64,000 bases of DNA, taken from Streptomyces guryensis (GTDB taxonomy: Bacteria > Actinomycetota > Actinomycetes > Streptomycetales > Streptomycetaceae). Shown here piece by piece: positions 1 through 8,254 of the stretch. The stretch spans positions 558,001 to 622,000 of the forward strand of contig NZ_JAJSBI010000002.1 of NCBI RefSeq assembly GCF_021261325.1, written 5' to 3'. A program made the position numbers and the translations under genes. Numbering within the stretch: the first letter of the stretch is position 1; the number at the start of each line of letters is the position of its first letter. Below the pieces are notes generated by a model, which worked only from the letters and a program-made list of their open reading frames with translations, searched no databases and had not been told where the DNA came from.

Positions 1-1153
1 GCGGGGCACCCGTCGGCGAGAGGACGACGAGGAGGTTCTGGCCGTGCGCCTCAAGAGCCACACCCAGCTCCAGCAGGCGCAGGCCCACGGTGAGGGTGAG
101 GCGGGTGAAGTCGGCGAGCCAGGCAGGGGATTCGGGCAGCGCGGTGGTCGCGAGCGCCGCCACCGGCACGACCCGCTCGCCGCGGGCCGTGGAGGCGTAC
201 GTCTGCGGCGACTCCCGCACCACGGCGGCGAGGTCCGGGGAGTCGGCCGTGGCCGCGCCCAATGTGCGCGTGACGTGCAGGAGACCGTCGGCGCGCGCCG
301 CCAGGGACTCCGCGAAGGCCGACAACGTCGCCGACAGCGCGATCGAGTAGGCCGAGATGTCCCGCACCGAGGACGTCAGCCGGGCGCTCAGCGCGGTCTT
401 GACGTGCGGTCCGGCGGGCACCGCGAGCGTGCGCAGGGACATCAGCGGGTGCGCGGTGAGCTTCTCCTCGCAGGTCCGCTTGAGCACATGCGCCGCCTGC
501 CACGGGTGCACCGGCAGCAACAGCCGTTCCCCGTCCCGCATGTCGTCCGGCCACGCCCCCGTCACCAGGCACTCGTCGGTGCGGACCGGCAGCATCCCCA
601 GCTCCACCCGCGGCCGGTGCTCGGGCCCGTAGGCGAGCTGCTCGGCCACCGAGAAACCCGGCCTGGAACGGCAGCCCGGGTGGTACGGATGCCCGTCCAC
701 CACCCGCTGCTCCCACTCCCAGTCCCGCGCGGGCCACTCGTCCGTGTCACTCTCCTGACCGGCCCGCGACAGCGCCAACGAGGCCACGCTGTGCCCGAGT
801 TCGGCCGCGAAGTCGACGCAGTGCGGCACCGCGAGGTCCGTCATCAGCCACGCCGGATGGTCGTATGCCACGCTGCCGAGTCGTACGGCGGTGACGTACG
901 CGCCGGTGGCGTACGGATCCGCGACCGGCCCGTGCAGCCGCCGCCCGTCGCGAAGGCGCAGGGTGAGGCCGTCCCGTCCCGGGTCCCGGCCGGCGATCCA
1001 CGGCAGCGGCTCATGGGCGAGCGCCCGCCACAGCCGGGTCAGCACGGCCGCCCGGGCGCCCGGCAGCTCGTCCGCGTACCGTGACTCAAGCGCGGGGCGT
1101 ACGGCGGCCAGCTCGTCGGCGACCTCGGCCTCCGCGGGATGGGGACGCTGCAC
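1..1153 (-). CDS. NIS siderophore synthetase, IucA/IucC family (3' end cut by window edge)
   Basis: Partial gene; the C-terminus lies beyond base 1. Read on the minus strand from a GTG at 1153, with a GAGGAG ribosome site just upstream. The frame shows IucA/IucC landmarks in order: a GHPYHPGCRSRPGF-type block, LLPVHPWQ, a KTALSARLTSSVRDISAYS segment and EAHGQNLLVV near the cut. These correspond to the ATP/citrate-binding core of NRPS-independent siderophore synthetases, which join a carboxylic acid to an amine or alcohol at the cost of ATP. The gene is divergent from a second synthetase at 1246 with about 90 bp between them, so the two probably act on one siderophore. The carboxylate and amine substrates cannot be told from sequence. 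Confidence 0.85.
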   Translation of the reverse strand, partial: MQRPHPAEAEVADELAAVRPALESRYADELPGARAAVLTRLWRALAHEPLPWIAGRDPGRDGLTLRLRDGRRLHGPVADPYATGAYVTAVRLGSVAYDHPAWLMTDLAVPHCVDFAAELGHSVASLALSRAGQESDTDEWPARDWEWEQRVVDGHPYHPGCRSRPGFSVAEQLAYGPEHRPRVELGMLPVRTDECLVTGAWPDDMRDGERLLLPVHPWQAAHVLKRTCEEKLTAHPLMSLRTLAVPAGPHVKTALSARLTSSVRDISAYSIALSATLSAFAESLAARADGLLHVTRTLGAATADSPDLAAVVRESPQTYASTARGERVVPVAALATTALPESPAWLADFTRLTLTVGLRLLELGVALEAHGQNLLVVLSPTGAP

Positions 1154-1180
1154 GGGCGGGCTCCTCGGGTACGAGTAGGG

Positions 1181-1200
1181 CGTCACGAACCGTGGTGACG
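1181..1200. promoter_or_regulatory. Inverted repeat in divergent siderophore promoter region
   Basis: CGTCAC and GTGACG form perfect 6-bp arms separated by 8 bp, between the two divergent synthetase starts. It could be an operator for both genes. It does not resemble the usual actinobacterial iron box (TTAGGTTAGGCTCACCTAA), so control by DmdR/IdeR is not supported here. Confidence 0.35.
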
Positions 1201-1245
1201 GCATACATACTGATCGTCTCCGCCCGAACGGAACTCAGGGAACGA

Positions 1246-2760
1246 GTGGATCGCGTGGATCTCATCACCCCGCACGCCGGTGAAGACCCCGCCGGCCGTG
1301 CCGACGCATACGCGGCCGCACCGCTCCTCAACTGTCTGCTGCGCGAGGTGGCGGAGCCGGTCGAGCGGGTCGACGGGCACCGCACCTACCGGCTGCCCGG
1401 CGTGGACCGGCTGCTGCGCGTCCGCGGCGAACGGCGGCCCGCCGAGCCCGAGGTGTTCGCGGGGGGCCACTGGCACCACATCGGCCACACCGAACTCGTC
1501 AAACTCGTCGCCGAGGAACTGCGCCGCCACACGGGCCTGTCCAACCACGAACTCCCCGCCGAGATGATCGACAGCCGCGACGCGGTGGCCGCGCTGCTCG
1601 CCGCCCGCGCGCGGGCGGCGCCACCCGAGGACCCGTACCAGCGCTCCGAGCAGTCCCTGATCACCGGCCACCCCTACCACCCGGCCCCCAAGGCACGCGG
1701 CGGCGGACCGGTCGCCTGCTGGCTGCCGTACGCCCCGGAGGCCCACGCCCGTTTCCCGCTGGTGCTGCTCGGCGTGCGCGAGGACCTGGTCGTCGAGGAG
1801 GGCGACACCTGCGCGTTGGACGCCCTGGGCGAGGCCCCGCCCGGCTACCGGCTGCTGCCCGCCCACCCGTGGCAGCTCGACCTCCTGGACCTCGCGCCCG
1901 CCTTCGCCGACGGCCGCCTGATCCGGCTGGGCACGACCGCCTTCGAGACCTGGCCCACGGCCGCAGTCCGCACCCTCTACGCCCCCGGGCACGACCTCTT
2001 CCTGAAGTTCAGCCTCGACGTCCGCATCACCAACGACATCCGGCGGCTGTGGCGCCACGACCTGCTGAAACTCCGCCGCACCGACGAGGCGGCGGCCGCC
2101 GCGCTCGCCGCGACGGACGGCCCGGCGGCCTGGCTCGCCGACCGCGGCTACCGCACCGCCGCCTTCGCCTTCGAGGAGCTCGCCGTCCTGGTCCGCGACG
2201 GACTGCGCGCCCATCTCGTGCCCGGCGCGACCCCGCTGCTCGCCGCGGGCCTGGTGGAGGGCTTCGAGGGCAGCCCGCTCGACGGGACCTCCGACCCGGC
2301 GGCCTGGTGGGAGGCGTACCTGAGGGCCGTCGTCCCCCCTGCGCTGGCCGCCTTCGCCGACCACGGCGTCGTACTCGAAGCGCACCTGCAGAACACACTG
2401 GTCGCCGTCGACCCGGACGGCACCCCGGTACAGGCGCTGTTCCGGGACGCCGAGGGCGTGAAGCTGCTGCCCGGGGTGTCGCGCGCGGACGGATGGGAAC
2501 GGCTGGTGTACTGCCTGGTCGTCAACCACCTCACCGAGGTCGCCGCCACCCTGGCCGAACGCCACCCCGGCCTCGACCCCTGGCCCGCCGTACGCCGCGA
2601 ACTCGCCCGCCACGACCTCCCCGAGACCGCCGCCCTGCTCACCGCGCCGACCCTCCCCGGCAAGACGAACCTGCTGCTGCGCTGGACCGGCGCGGACGGC
2701 GCGGACGCCCGCTACCTGCCGCTGCCGAACCCGCTGGCCGCAGGTCAGACGCGCTCGTAG
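1246..2760 (+). CDS. NIS siderophore synthetase, IucA/IucC family
   Basis: About 504 aa from the GTG at 1246, which has a CAGGGA site six bases upstream. The frame stays open further 5' but that part lacks family character. Family blocks are all present: GHPYHPAPKARGG near residue 140, LLPAHPWQLDLL near 205, FLKFSLDVRITNDIRRL near 250, EAHLQNTLV near 380 and FRDAEGVKLLP near 400. The enzyme is a cytoplasmic ATP-dependent condensing synthetase. Two neighbouring, divergent paralogues suggest two sequential condensations in a siderophore route other than single-synthetase desferrioxamine assembly. The 3' end overlaps the convergent PEBP gene by 16 bp. Confidence 0.88.
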   Translation: MDRVDLITPHAGEDPAGRADAYAAAPLLNCLLREVAEPVERVDGHRTYRLPGVDRLLRVRGERRPAEPEVFAGGHWHHIGHTELVKLVAEELRRHTGLSNHELPAEMIDSRDAVAALLAARARAAPPEDPYQRSEQSLITGHPYHPAPKARGGGPVACWLPYAPEAHARFPLVLLGVREDLVVEEGDTCALDALGEAPPGYRLLPAHPWQLDLLDLAPAFADGRLIRLGTTAFETWPTAAVRTLYAPGHDLFLKFSLDVRITNDIRRLWRHDLLKLRRTDEAAAAALAATDGPAAWLADRGYRTAAFAFEELAVLVRDGLRAHLVPGATPLLAAGLVEGFEGSPLDGTSDPAAWWEAYLRAVVPPALAAFADHGVVLEAHLQNTLVAVDPDGTPVQALFRDAEGVKLLPGVSRADGWERLVYCLVVNHLTEVAATLAERHPGLDPWPAVRRELARHDLPETAALLTAPTLPGKTNLLLRWTGADGADARYLPLPNPLAAGQTRS

Positions 2761-3317
2761 AAGCCGTCGAGGCGGCCGCGCGCGAGCACGTCGCCCGCGG
2801 CGGCCAGCACGGCCCGCGGCTTGGCGGTGTCCGGTAGGCAGACACCCTTTCCGACGGTCGGCGGCTTGCCCAGGGCGAACAGCTGGAAGACGTAACGGTG
2901 CGGTCCGTGGCCCTTGATCGGCGCGGGCCCGAGGTAGCCCCGGCGCGATCCCGAACTCAGCAGCCGCACACCCTCCGCGGGGCCCTCGGCGTCCAGGCCG
3001 CCCTGGGGGAGACCGGTCAGCGACGGGTCGAGCAGGGCGATGCCATGGTTGTACGGCAGGGCCGTCGGAGCGTCGGGATCCTCGATGACCAGCAGCAACC
3101 CGACCGTTCCGGCGGGTGCCGTGCCCCAGGTCAGGGCCGGTGAGAGATTCTGTCCGCCGAGACGCTTCCCGGCGTGCGGGGTCGGGATCGCCGTCTCGTG
3201 CGTGAAGTCGGGACTGCGCAGCTCCAGCGTGTTCTCGCCGGCCAGGTTCGGCGCGTTCCAGGCGAGGTGCTCGTCCCCGGCCCGCTTGTTCTTCAGCAAC
3301 TTGCCCAGCACAGCCAT
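2745..3317 (-). CDS. YbhB/YbcL family PEBP-like protein (Raf kinase inhibitor-like)
   Basis: 190 aa from an ATG at 3317 preceded by GAGGAG. The phosphatidylethanolamine-binding fold is shown by the ligand-pocket block VIEDPDAP followed by YNHGIALL (about residues 80-95), and by GPHRYVFQLFAL near residue 145. Bacterial members are small cytoplasmic proteins whose ligand is mostly unknown; kinase inhibition is a name inherited from eukaryotic relatives. It is convergent with the siderophore synthetase and overlaps its stop. No operon partner is evident. Confidence 0.88.
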   Translation of the reverse strand: MAVLGKLLKNKRAGDEHLAWNAPNLAGENTLELRSPDFTHETAIPTPHAGKRLGGQNLSPALTWGTAPAGTVGLLLVIEDPDAPTALPYNHGIALLDPSLTGLPQGGLDAEGPAEGVRLLSSGSRRGYLGPAPIKGHGPHRYVFQLFALGKPPTVGKGVCLPDTAKPRAVLAAAGDVLARGRLDGFYERV

Positions 3318-3417
3318 GAGTTGCTCCTCGTCAAGGGTTTCGATCCTTATACACGGGGATCGCGACGGTTCGCACAGGAACATTTCGGACTGCGGGCCGG
3401 CTGTGACTCACTACCTG

Positions 3418-4329
3418 TCAGCTGGTGTGGAGAACGGAGTGGAGTGCCATGTCGATCGTGGGGTGTCTGAAGGTGAAACCCGCCTTGTGCAGGGCCGCAG
3501 GGACGGCGCGGCAACTGCCTGTGATGCCCGTGGCGAACTCGCCGAGCGCCGCTCTGAGGGCGAAGGCGGGGACGGAGGCGATCGTCGGGCGATGAAGGGC
3601 GCGGCCCATCGCTCGCGTGATCTCGCGGTTCGTCAGTGGTTCGGGGGCTGTGAAGTTGACGGGGCCCGTGAGCGTCTCGTCGTCGATCGCGAAGCGCAGT
3701 GCCGCGATGTGGTCGGTCAGCGAGATGAACGGCCAGTACTGGTCGCCGGAGCCGAGTCGGCCGCCCAGGCCGAGGCGGAAGAGCGGGAAGAGCCTGCCGA
3801 AGGCGCCGCCCTTGGCGGAGACCACGAGGCCGGTGCGGGGGTGCACCACCCGGATGCCTGCCTCCCGGGCGGTGTCCGCGGCGGCCTCCCAATCGACGCA
3901 GACGGCGGCCAGGAAGTCGTCCCCGGGCGGCGCGCTCTCCTCGATGGTCCGGCCGCCGGTGTCGCCGTAGTAACCGGTCGCGGACGCGGAGACAAGGACG
4001 CGGGGTGGGGTGGACGCTTCGGCGCAGGCCCGCGCGATGGTCCGGGTTCCCAGTGCGCGGCTGCGGCGGATCTCCGCCTTGTACGCGTCGCTCCAGCGCT
4101 TGTCTCCGACCCCGGCGCCGGCCAGGTGCACGACGGCGTCCACCGTGTCCAGCGCACCGGGCTGGACACGGCCTGCGACCGGATCCCACCCCGCCGCCTC
4201 GCTGCTGTCCCCCGCGGGGCGCGCCGACCGGTCGCGGACGAGGCGAACGACCTGGTGGCCGTCGGTGAGGAGCGAGTGGGTGAGGGCGGATCCGATGAGT
4301 CCGGTGGACCCGGTGATCGCGACGCGCAT
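3418..4329 (-). CDS. TIGR01777 family NAD(P)-binding epimerase/oxidoreductase (YfcH-like)
   Basis: 303 aa from the ATG at 4329, with GGGAGGAC just upstream. The N-terminus has the Rossmann glycine motif GSTGLIGSAL at residues 5-14, then VVHLAGAGV near residue 65 and SASATGYYGD near 110, where an atypical SDR active-site Tyr sits. The last ~50 residues look like the DUF1731 tail of this family (FALRAALGE and the following block). Members are cytoplasmic extended SDRs of unknown substrate. It lies just downstream of, and on the same strand as, the MarR gene, so the two may be cotranscribed. Confidence 0.88.
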   Translation of the reverse strand: MRVAITGSTGLIGSALTHSLLTDGHQVVRLVRDRSARPAGDSSEAAGWDPVAGRVQPGALDTVDAVVHLAGAGVGDKRWSDAYKAEIRRSRALGTRTIARACAEASTPPRVLVSASATGYYGDTGGRTIEESAPPGDDFLAAVCVDWEAAADTAREAGIRVVHPRTGLVVSAKGGAFGRLFPLFRLGLGGRLGSGDQYWPFISLTDHIAALRFAIDDETLTGPVNFTAPEPLTNREITRAMGRALHRPTIASVPAFALRAALGEFATGITGSCRAVPAALHKAGFTFRHPTIDMALHSVLHTS

Positions 4330-4406
4330 GGCGTCCTCCCGAGCAGGGTTGGCCGGGTGGCCTTGGGGCCACCGGGATGGTGGTCGGACTTGCGAGGTTC
4401 TCGGAG

Positions 4407-4910
4407 TCAGCGGCGATGCCACGGCAGGGCCGCCGGGTAGGCGTCCTCCTCGTCGGCCTGCTTGAGGGAGGCGAGCACGGTGGCAGTGATGGTGGCGAGC
4501 TGCTCCACCTGTTCGGGGCTGAGGGCGTCGAACACCACGCGGCGGACGGCGGTCACATGGCCGGGGGCGGCCTTGGCCATCAACTCCATGCCGGCCTCGG
4601 TGAGCTCGGCCAGCTGTCCGCGTCCGTCGGCCGGATCCTCCCGGCGCCGCACGTAGCCCGACTCCTCCAGGCGGATCACCGCGCGTGTGAGGCGGCTGCG
4701 GGTGAACTTCAACTGCTCGGCGAGCAAGGACATCCCCAGGGCGCGGTCGGGTGCCACGGACAGACGGGCCAGGAGGCTGTAGTCCGCGTGCGTCATGGCC
4801 GCGTCGCGCCGCAACTGCTGATCGAGGTAGTCGTTCAGCAGCGTCGAGCAGTCGAGGAAGTTGATCCAGGCTCGCAGCTCCTCGGGAGTGAGCCACCGGG
4901 GGGATGTCAT
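4407..4910 (-). CDS. MarR family transcriptional regulator
   Basis: 167 aa from the ATG at 4910. A start 13 codons upstream is possible, but it would place the first operator inside the coding sequence. The winged helix-turn-helix runs from about residue 60 to 115, with the recognition-helix region LAEQLKFTRSRLTRAVIRL and the wing REDPADGRG. Helices at both ends give the usual dimerisation bundle. Two strong palindromes lie immediately upstream in the divergent region shared with the DUF6069 gene. Autorepression together with control of that membrane protein is the likely arrangement; the inducer is unknown. Confidence 0.9.
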   Translation of the reverse strand: MTSPRWLTPEELRAWINFLDCSTLLNDYLDQQLRRDAAMTHADYSLLARLSVAPDRALGMSLLAEQLKFTRSRLTRAVIRLEESGYVRRREDPADGRGQLAELTEAGMELMAKAAPGHVTAVRRVVFDALSPEQVEQLATITATVLASLKQADEEDAYPAALPWHRR

Positions 4911-4930
4911 GGCGCCCACTCTAACCGAGA

Positions 4931-4948
4931 TGTTTGCCTGTTCAAACA
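4931..4948. promoter_or_regulatory. MarR-type operator 1
   Basis: TGTTTG-N6-CAAACA, a perfect 6-bp-arm palindrome 21 bp upstream of the MarR start. It shares the GTTTGA/TCAAAC core with operator 2, centred 38 bp away. Confidence 0.6.
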
Positions 4949-4967
4949 CTTCGGAGTAGCGTCCCTG

Positions 4968-4987
4968 GTGTTTGAGGAATCAAACAC
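4968..4987. promoter_or_regulatory. MarR-type operator 2
   Basis: GTGTTTGA-GGAA-TCAAACAC has perfect 8-bp arms and lies between the divergent MarR and DUF6069 genes. Strength and position make it the best candidate for the primary MarR site. Confidence 0.65.
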
Positions 4988-5041
4988 CCGTCTTTCTGGC
5001 GCCGCACCCTGTCGTTCTTGAGCTCTCCGCAGGAGGTCCCC

Positions 5042-5491
5042 ATGTCCGGTTCCGTCCCCGAAGCCGTATCGTCCACCCCGCCCGCGCCGCGCTCCCGTGC
5101 CCTGACCGTGGGCGCGGGGCTTCTCGTGGCGGCTGTCGTCGCCGTCCTCGTAAACGTGGTGGTCGCGGTCCTCGCCCACGCGGCGGGGGCGTCGGACGAC
5201 TTCGCCGCGCTGCACCCCTCCGCGTACGCGCCGCTGACCGTGTTCGGCGTCGTCCTCGGCGCCATCGGCTGGGCGGTCGTCCGTCGTGTCACCAAGAACC
5301 CGGCGGGGCTGCTGCGGTGGCTGGTGCCCGTGCTCGTGATCGTGTCGTTCGCGCCCGACCTGTCCCTGCTCGGCGGCGGCACGCCCGGCAGTGGGCCGCT
5401 GGCCGTCGCCGCACTGATGGTGATGCATGTGGTGGTCGCGGTCCTCGCCGTCGCCGCCTATCGGCGTGTCCTGCCGCTGCCTGCCCGCTGA
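5042..5491 (+). CDS. DUF6069 family membrane protein
   Basis: 149 aa from the ATG at 5042, with AGGAGG a few bases upstream. Four hydrophobic segments are visible, at about residues 23-45, 65-82, 92-108 and 120-140, separated by short charged loops such as VRRVTKNPAG. This matches the small four-helix DUF6069 proteins common in Streptomyces. The biochemical role is unknown. Its promoter contains both MarR palindromes, so it is probably the main target of the adjacent regulator, possibly in a stress or export response. Confidence 0.75.
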   Translation: MSGSVPEAVSSTPPAPRSRALTVGAGLLVAAVVAVLVNVVVAVLAHAAGASDDFAALHPSAYAPLTVFGVVLGAIGWAVVRRVTKNPAGLLRWLVPVLVIVSFAPDLSLLGGGTPGSGPLAVAALMVMHVVVAVLAVAAYRRVLPLPAR

Positions 5492-5827
5492 CGCTGCCTG
5501 GCGTGCGCGGCCGTGCCGGCTGCCGGCATCGGGCGGTGTCCCGGGGGCCGGGACGACCGAGCTCCGGGGCATCGCCGCCCGCGCGCAGGAACGGCCGTGC
5601 ACGTCTTCCGTCTGTGTGACGGCGGCCCACCCCATCCACCGCGTGGATAACCCGGATACGGGATTCGGATTGCGCTGGGGATGGCACCGGCGCCTTGGCG
5701 CCCCCATAGTCGTCGCTACCGCACGCCGCTGTCCGGATGCCGCCGGCGTGCGAGCTTCCCAGCATGCCGTGCGCCCTCGGTGCCCGCGAGGCATGCCCGC
5801 TCCCTTACACCGTCCCCTGGAGTCGCC
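5492..5827. other. Intergenic stretch upstream of the MFS gene
   Basis: No coding signal was found. The stretch holds one clear palindrome at 5634-5648 that matches a half-site pattern seen in the LysR intergenic region; otherwise nothing recognisable. Confidence 0.5.
5634..5648. promoter_or_regulatory. Candidate LysR operator upstream of MFS gene
   Basis: ATCCAC-CGC-GTGGAT is a perfect 15-bp palindrome, 180 bp upstream of the transporter start. The same ATCCAC half-site occurs three times in the LysR/FAH divergent region at 8160-8188, so the transporter is likely in the same regulon. Confidence 0.45.
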
Positions 5828-7093
5828 ATGCCCGGTTCCGTGCCCCCGCCGCCTCCCGCGGTCGATGCCACCGCCCCGTCAGCCGTCGCCGTGTCGGGCC
5901 CGGCCCATCTGCTGCGGGTGACCCTTCTGATGGCGGGCAGTTGTCTGCCGATCCTGGGAGCGGTGCTGATCGCCCCCGTGCTGCCGAAGATGCAGGACCA
6001 CTTCGCGTCGGTCCCGGGGGCCAGGGCGCTGGTTCCCCTCGCGCTGACCGTTCCGGCGCTGGCGCTGGCGCTGCTGGCACCGTTCGCCGGCGTGATCGTG
6101 GACCGGCTGGGCCGCAGGCGCCTCCTGGTCGCGGCGACCCTGCTGTACGCCGCGTTCGGCACCGCCCCGCTCTGGCTGGACTCGCTCGGCGCCATCATCG
6201 CCAGCCGCGCCCTGGTCGGAGTCGCCGAAGCCGCGATCATGACCTGTTGCACGACCCTGATCGGCGACTACTACAGCGGTCGGCAGCGGGTGAAGTACCT
6301 CGCCCTGCAGACCATGTGCGCCTCGGCGTCGGCCACCGTCTTCTTCGTGCTCGGCGGCGCCGCCGGATCGGCGGGCTGGCGCGTGCCCTTCTGGGTCTAC
6401 GCCGTGAGTCTGGTGCTCGCCCCGCTGATGGCGACCGCCCTGCCCGACCCGGCGGCCCGTGCGGACCGCGACGAGGCCCCGGCCGAGACGGAGGCCCGCG
6501 GCTCGTTCCCCTGGCGGCAGCTGGGCGGCATCTGTGCCCTCACCTTCTTCGGGGCGATGGTCTTCTACACCGTCCCGGTGGAGATGTCGTACCTGCTCGA
6601 CGACCTCGGGGTGGAGAACACCGGCGTGATCGGACTGGCCACCGCGATCGCCAGTGCCGCCACCGTGGGCGGAGCGGTCACCTTCGCCCGGCTGAAGCGT
6701 TCTCCCGACCCGATGCTGCCCGTCGTGCTCGCGGTCTGCGCGGTCGGCTTCGGGGTGATGTTCCTCGCGGGCAACGCCCCGCTGCTGGTCATCGGGGCGG
6801 TCGTCAACTGTGTGGGAACCGGCATGCTGCTGCCCGCGCTTCTCACCAGTGCCATGTCCCGCCTGGCGTTCGAGGACCGCGGCCGCGGCACGGGGCTGTG
6901 GACGGCGGCCTTCTTCGGCGGTGAGTTCGTCTGCCCGCTGGTGCTGCTCGCCGGGGAGTCCGCGGTCGGCAGTCTCGCCGGTGCGGTGGGCGTGCTGGGG
7001 CTGGCCGCCGCCCTCGTCGCGGCGGGGCTGTGGGCGGCCCGCCGCCGGGTGGGCGCCGTGGATCCCCTGCCGTTGCCGGAGCAGTTGGCCTGA
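5828..7093 (+). CDS. MFS transporter
   Basis: 421 aa from the ATG at 5828, preceded by a GGAG. Twelve hydrophobic segments are readable, with the MFS A-motif-like loop DRLGRRRLL after TM2 (about residue 95) and a hydrophilic central loop near residues 210-225 that contains a run of Asp, Glu and Ala. It fits MFS_1 importers. It is convergent with the LysR gene, and a palindrome upstream repeats the LysR-region motif, so uptake of the aromatic substrate for the next operon is the best guess. Export of an intermediate is the alternative. Confidence 0.85.
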   Translation: MPGSVPPPPPAVDATAPSAVAVSGPAHLLRVTLLMAGSCLPILGAVLIAPVLPKMQDHFASVPGARALVPLALTVPALALALLAPFAGVIVDRLGRRRLLVAATLLYAAFGTAPLWLDSLGAIIASRALVGVAEAAIMTCCTTLIGDYYSGRQRVKYLALQTMCASASATVFFVLGGAAGSAGWRVPFWVYAVSLVLAPLMATALPDPAARADRDEAPAETEARGSFPWRQLGGICALTFFGAMVFYTVPVEMSYLLDDLGVENTGVIGLATAIASAATVGGAVTFARLKRSPDPMLPVVLAVCAVGFGVMFLAGNAPLLVIGAVVNCVGTGMLLPALLTSAMSRLAFEDRGRGTGLWTAAFFGGEFVCPLVLLAGESAVGSLAGAVGVLGLAAALVAAGLWAARRRVGAVDPLPLPEQLA

Positions 7094-7222
7094 GGGTGCG
7101 CAGGACGACCGCCGAGAGCGCGTCGATCACGGGCTGCCGCCGGGCCCGGTCGCAGGCGGCCCGACGGCAGCAGCCCCGCGCTCTGGTCGACGGACAGGCC
7201 TTCGAGGGGTCCTTGCCTTGCT

Positions 7223-8134
7223 CTAGCCGTTGCCCGTCAGCGTCGCGCCCACCTCCGCGGCCTTCTGTCGCAGCCAGATGTGGCCCGCGTCCTGCGCGTG
7301 CACCGGATGCCACCACATCGCCTCCTGTACCGGTACCGCCTCGAAGGGGCACGGCAGGACGCGCACCGCCGCGGATCGGACCGCCTTGCGCGCCAGGCGC
7401 TCCTGGATCATCGCGACCCGACGGGTGCCCTCGACCATGGGCGGCAGCAGCTGGAAGGTCTGCACGGACACCTCCACCTGGGGACTGATCCCTATCATGC
7501 TGAGCTGGCGGGCCGCCGGGGCGTCGTAGGGACGCTGGTAGACGGCCCAGGGCAGGCGCCCCAGCTGGTCCAGGGTGAGTTCGTCACCGACCTCGGGGTG
7601 ATCATCGGCGACCAGGCACAGCCAGCGGTCCTGGTGGAGGTCGACGGCGGGGAATCCGTCGATGACGCCATGCGGCATCAGCAGTCCGTCGACGGTGCTC
7701 AGCACCGCCGCGGTGTTCTCCACGACGGAGGGTGCCGGGTGCTGGAAGGTGAGCCGGATGCCGGGCGCCTCCTCGTGCAGGGTGCGGGCGAGTGCGGCAC
7801 CGAACACGGCCGCCCCGTAGTCGGAGGCGAGCAGGGTGAACTCACGTGACTCCGCCGCCGGGTCGAAGTCGGCCTGGCTGGCGAAGACACGCTCCAGCAG
7901 GTCGCACGCGGTGGCGCTGCGCTCGCGCAGGGCGGCGCCGAGCGGAGTCAGCTCGTAGGCGTTGCCGGTCCGGGCGAGCAATTCGTCGTCGAAATGGCGG
8001 CGCAGCCGGGACAGCGCGGCGCTCATGGCGGGCTGGCTGAGGCCGATGCGCTCGCCGGCCCGGGTGACATTGCGCTCCTCCAGCAGTGCGCGAAGGGCGA
8101 GGACCAGATTGAGGTCGAGTCGGGACAGGTTCAC
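7223..8134 (-). CDS. LysR family transcriptional regulator
   Basis: 303 aa from the GTG at 8134, with AGGTGG upstream. The N-terminal winged HTH occupies residues ~5-65 (RNVTRAGERIGLSQPAMS), followed by the two-lobed substrate-binding domain with a VYQRPYDAPAAR stretch near residue 205. The family is homotetrameric and is usually activated by a pathway intermediate. It is divergent from the aromatic operon across a 120-bp region full of ATCCAC half-sites, the normal layout for a LysR regulator and its target. Confidence 0.92.
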   Translation of the reverse strand: MNLSRLDLNLVLALRALLEERNVTRAGERIGLSQPAMSAALSRLRRHFDDELLARTGNAYELTPLGAALRERSATACDLLERVFASQADFDPAAESREFTLLASDYGAAVFGAALARTLHEEAPGIRLTFQHPAPSVVENTAAVLSTVDGLLMPHGVIDGFPAVDLHQDRWLCLVADDHPEVGDELTLDQLGRLPWAVYQRPYDAPAARQLSMIGISPQVEVSVQTFQLLPPMVEGTRRVAMIQERLARKAVRSAAVRVLPCPFEAVPVQEAMWWHPVHAQDAGHIWLRQKAAEVGATLTGNG

Positions 8135-8159
8135 CGGGCAGCCACCTAGCAGCGAGAGT

Positions 8160-8188
8160 CATCCACGTCATGGATGTGAAGCATCCAC
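8160..8188. promoter_or_regulatory. LysR binding region (three ATCCAC half-sites)
   Basis: CATCCA-N5-TGGATG at 8160-8176 overlaps TGGATG-N5-CATCCA at 8171-8187. ATCCAC therefore recurs 22 bp (two helical turns) apart, the typical recognition-plus-activation-site geometry of LysR regulators. It lies between the LysR start (8134) and the first operon gene (8255). Confidence 0.5.
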
Positions 8189-8254
8189 AGGATTGATTTC
8201 CGTGATTCGTTGATCGGGGCCAGAGTAGACCGCAACCCAGCAGGAGGAAATCTG

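Noticed and set aside
1183..2613. 476-codon minus-strand frame opposite the second siderophore synthetase
   Set aside because: Gly/Val/Gln-rich antisense shadow. The plus-strand frame has all IucA/IucC motifs.
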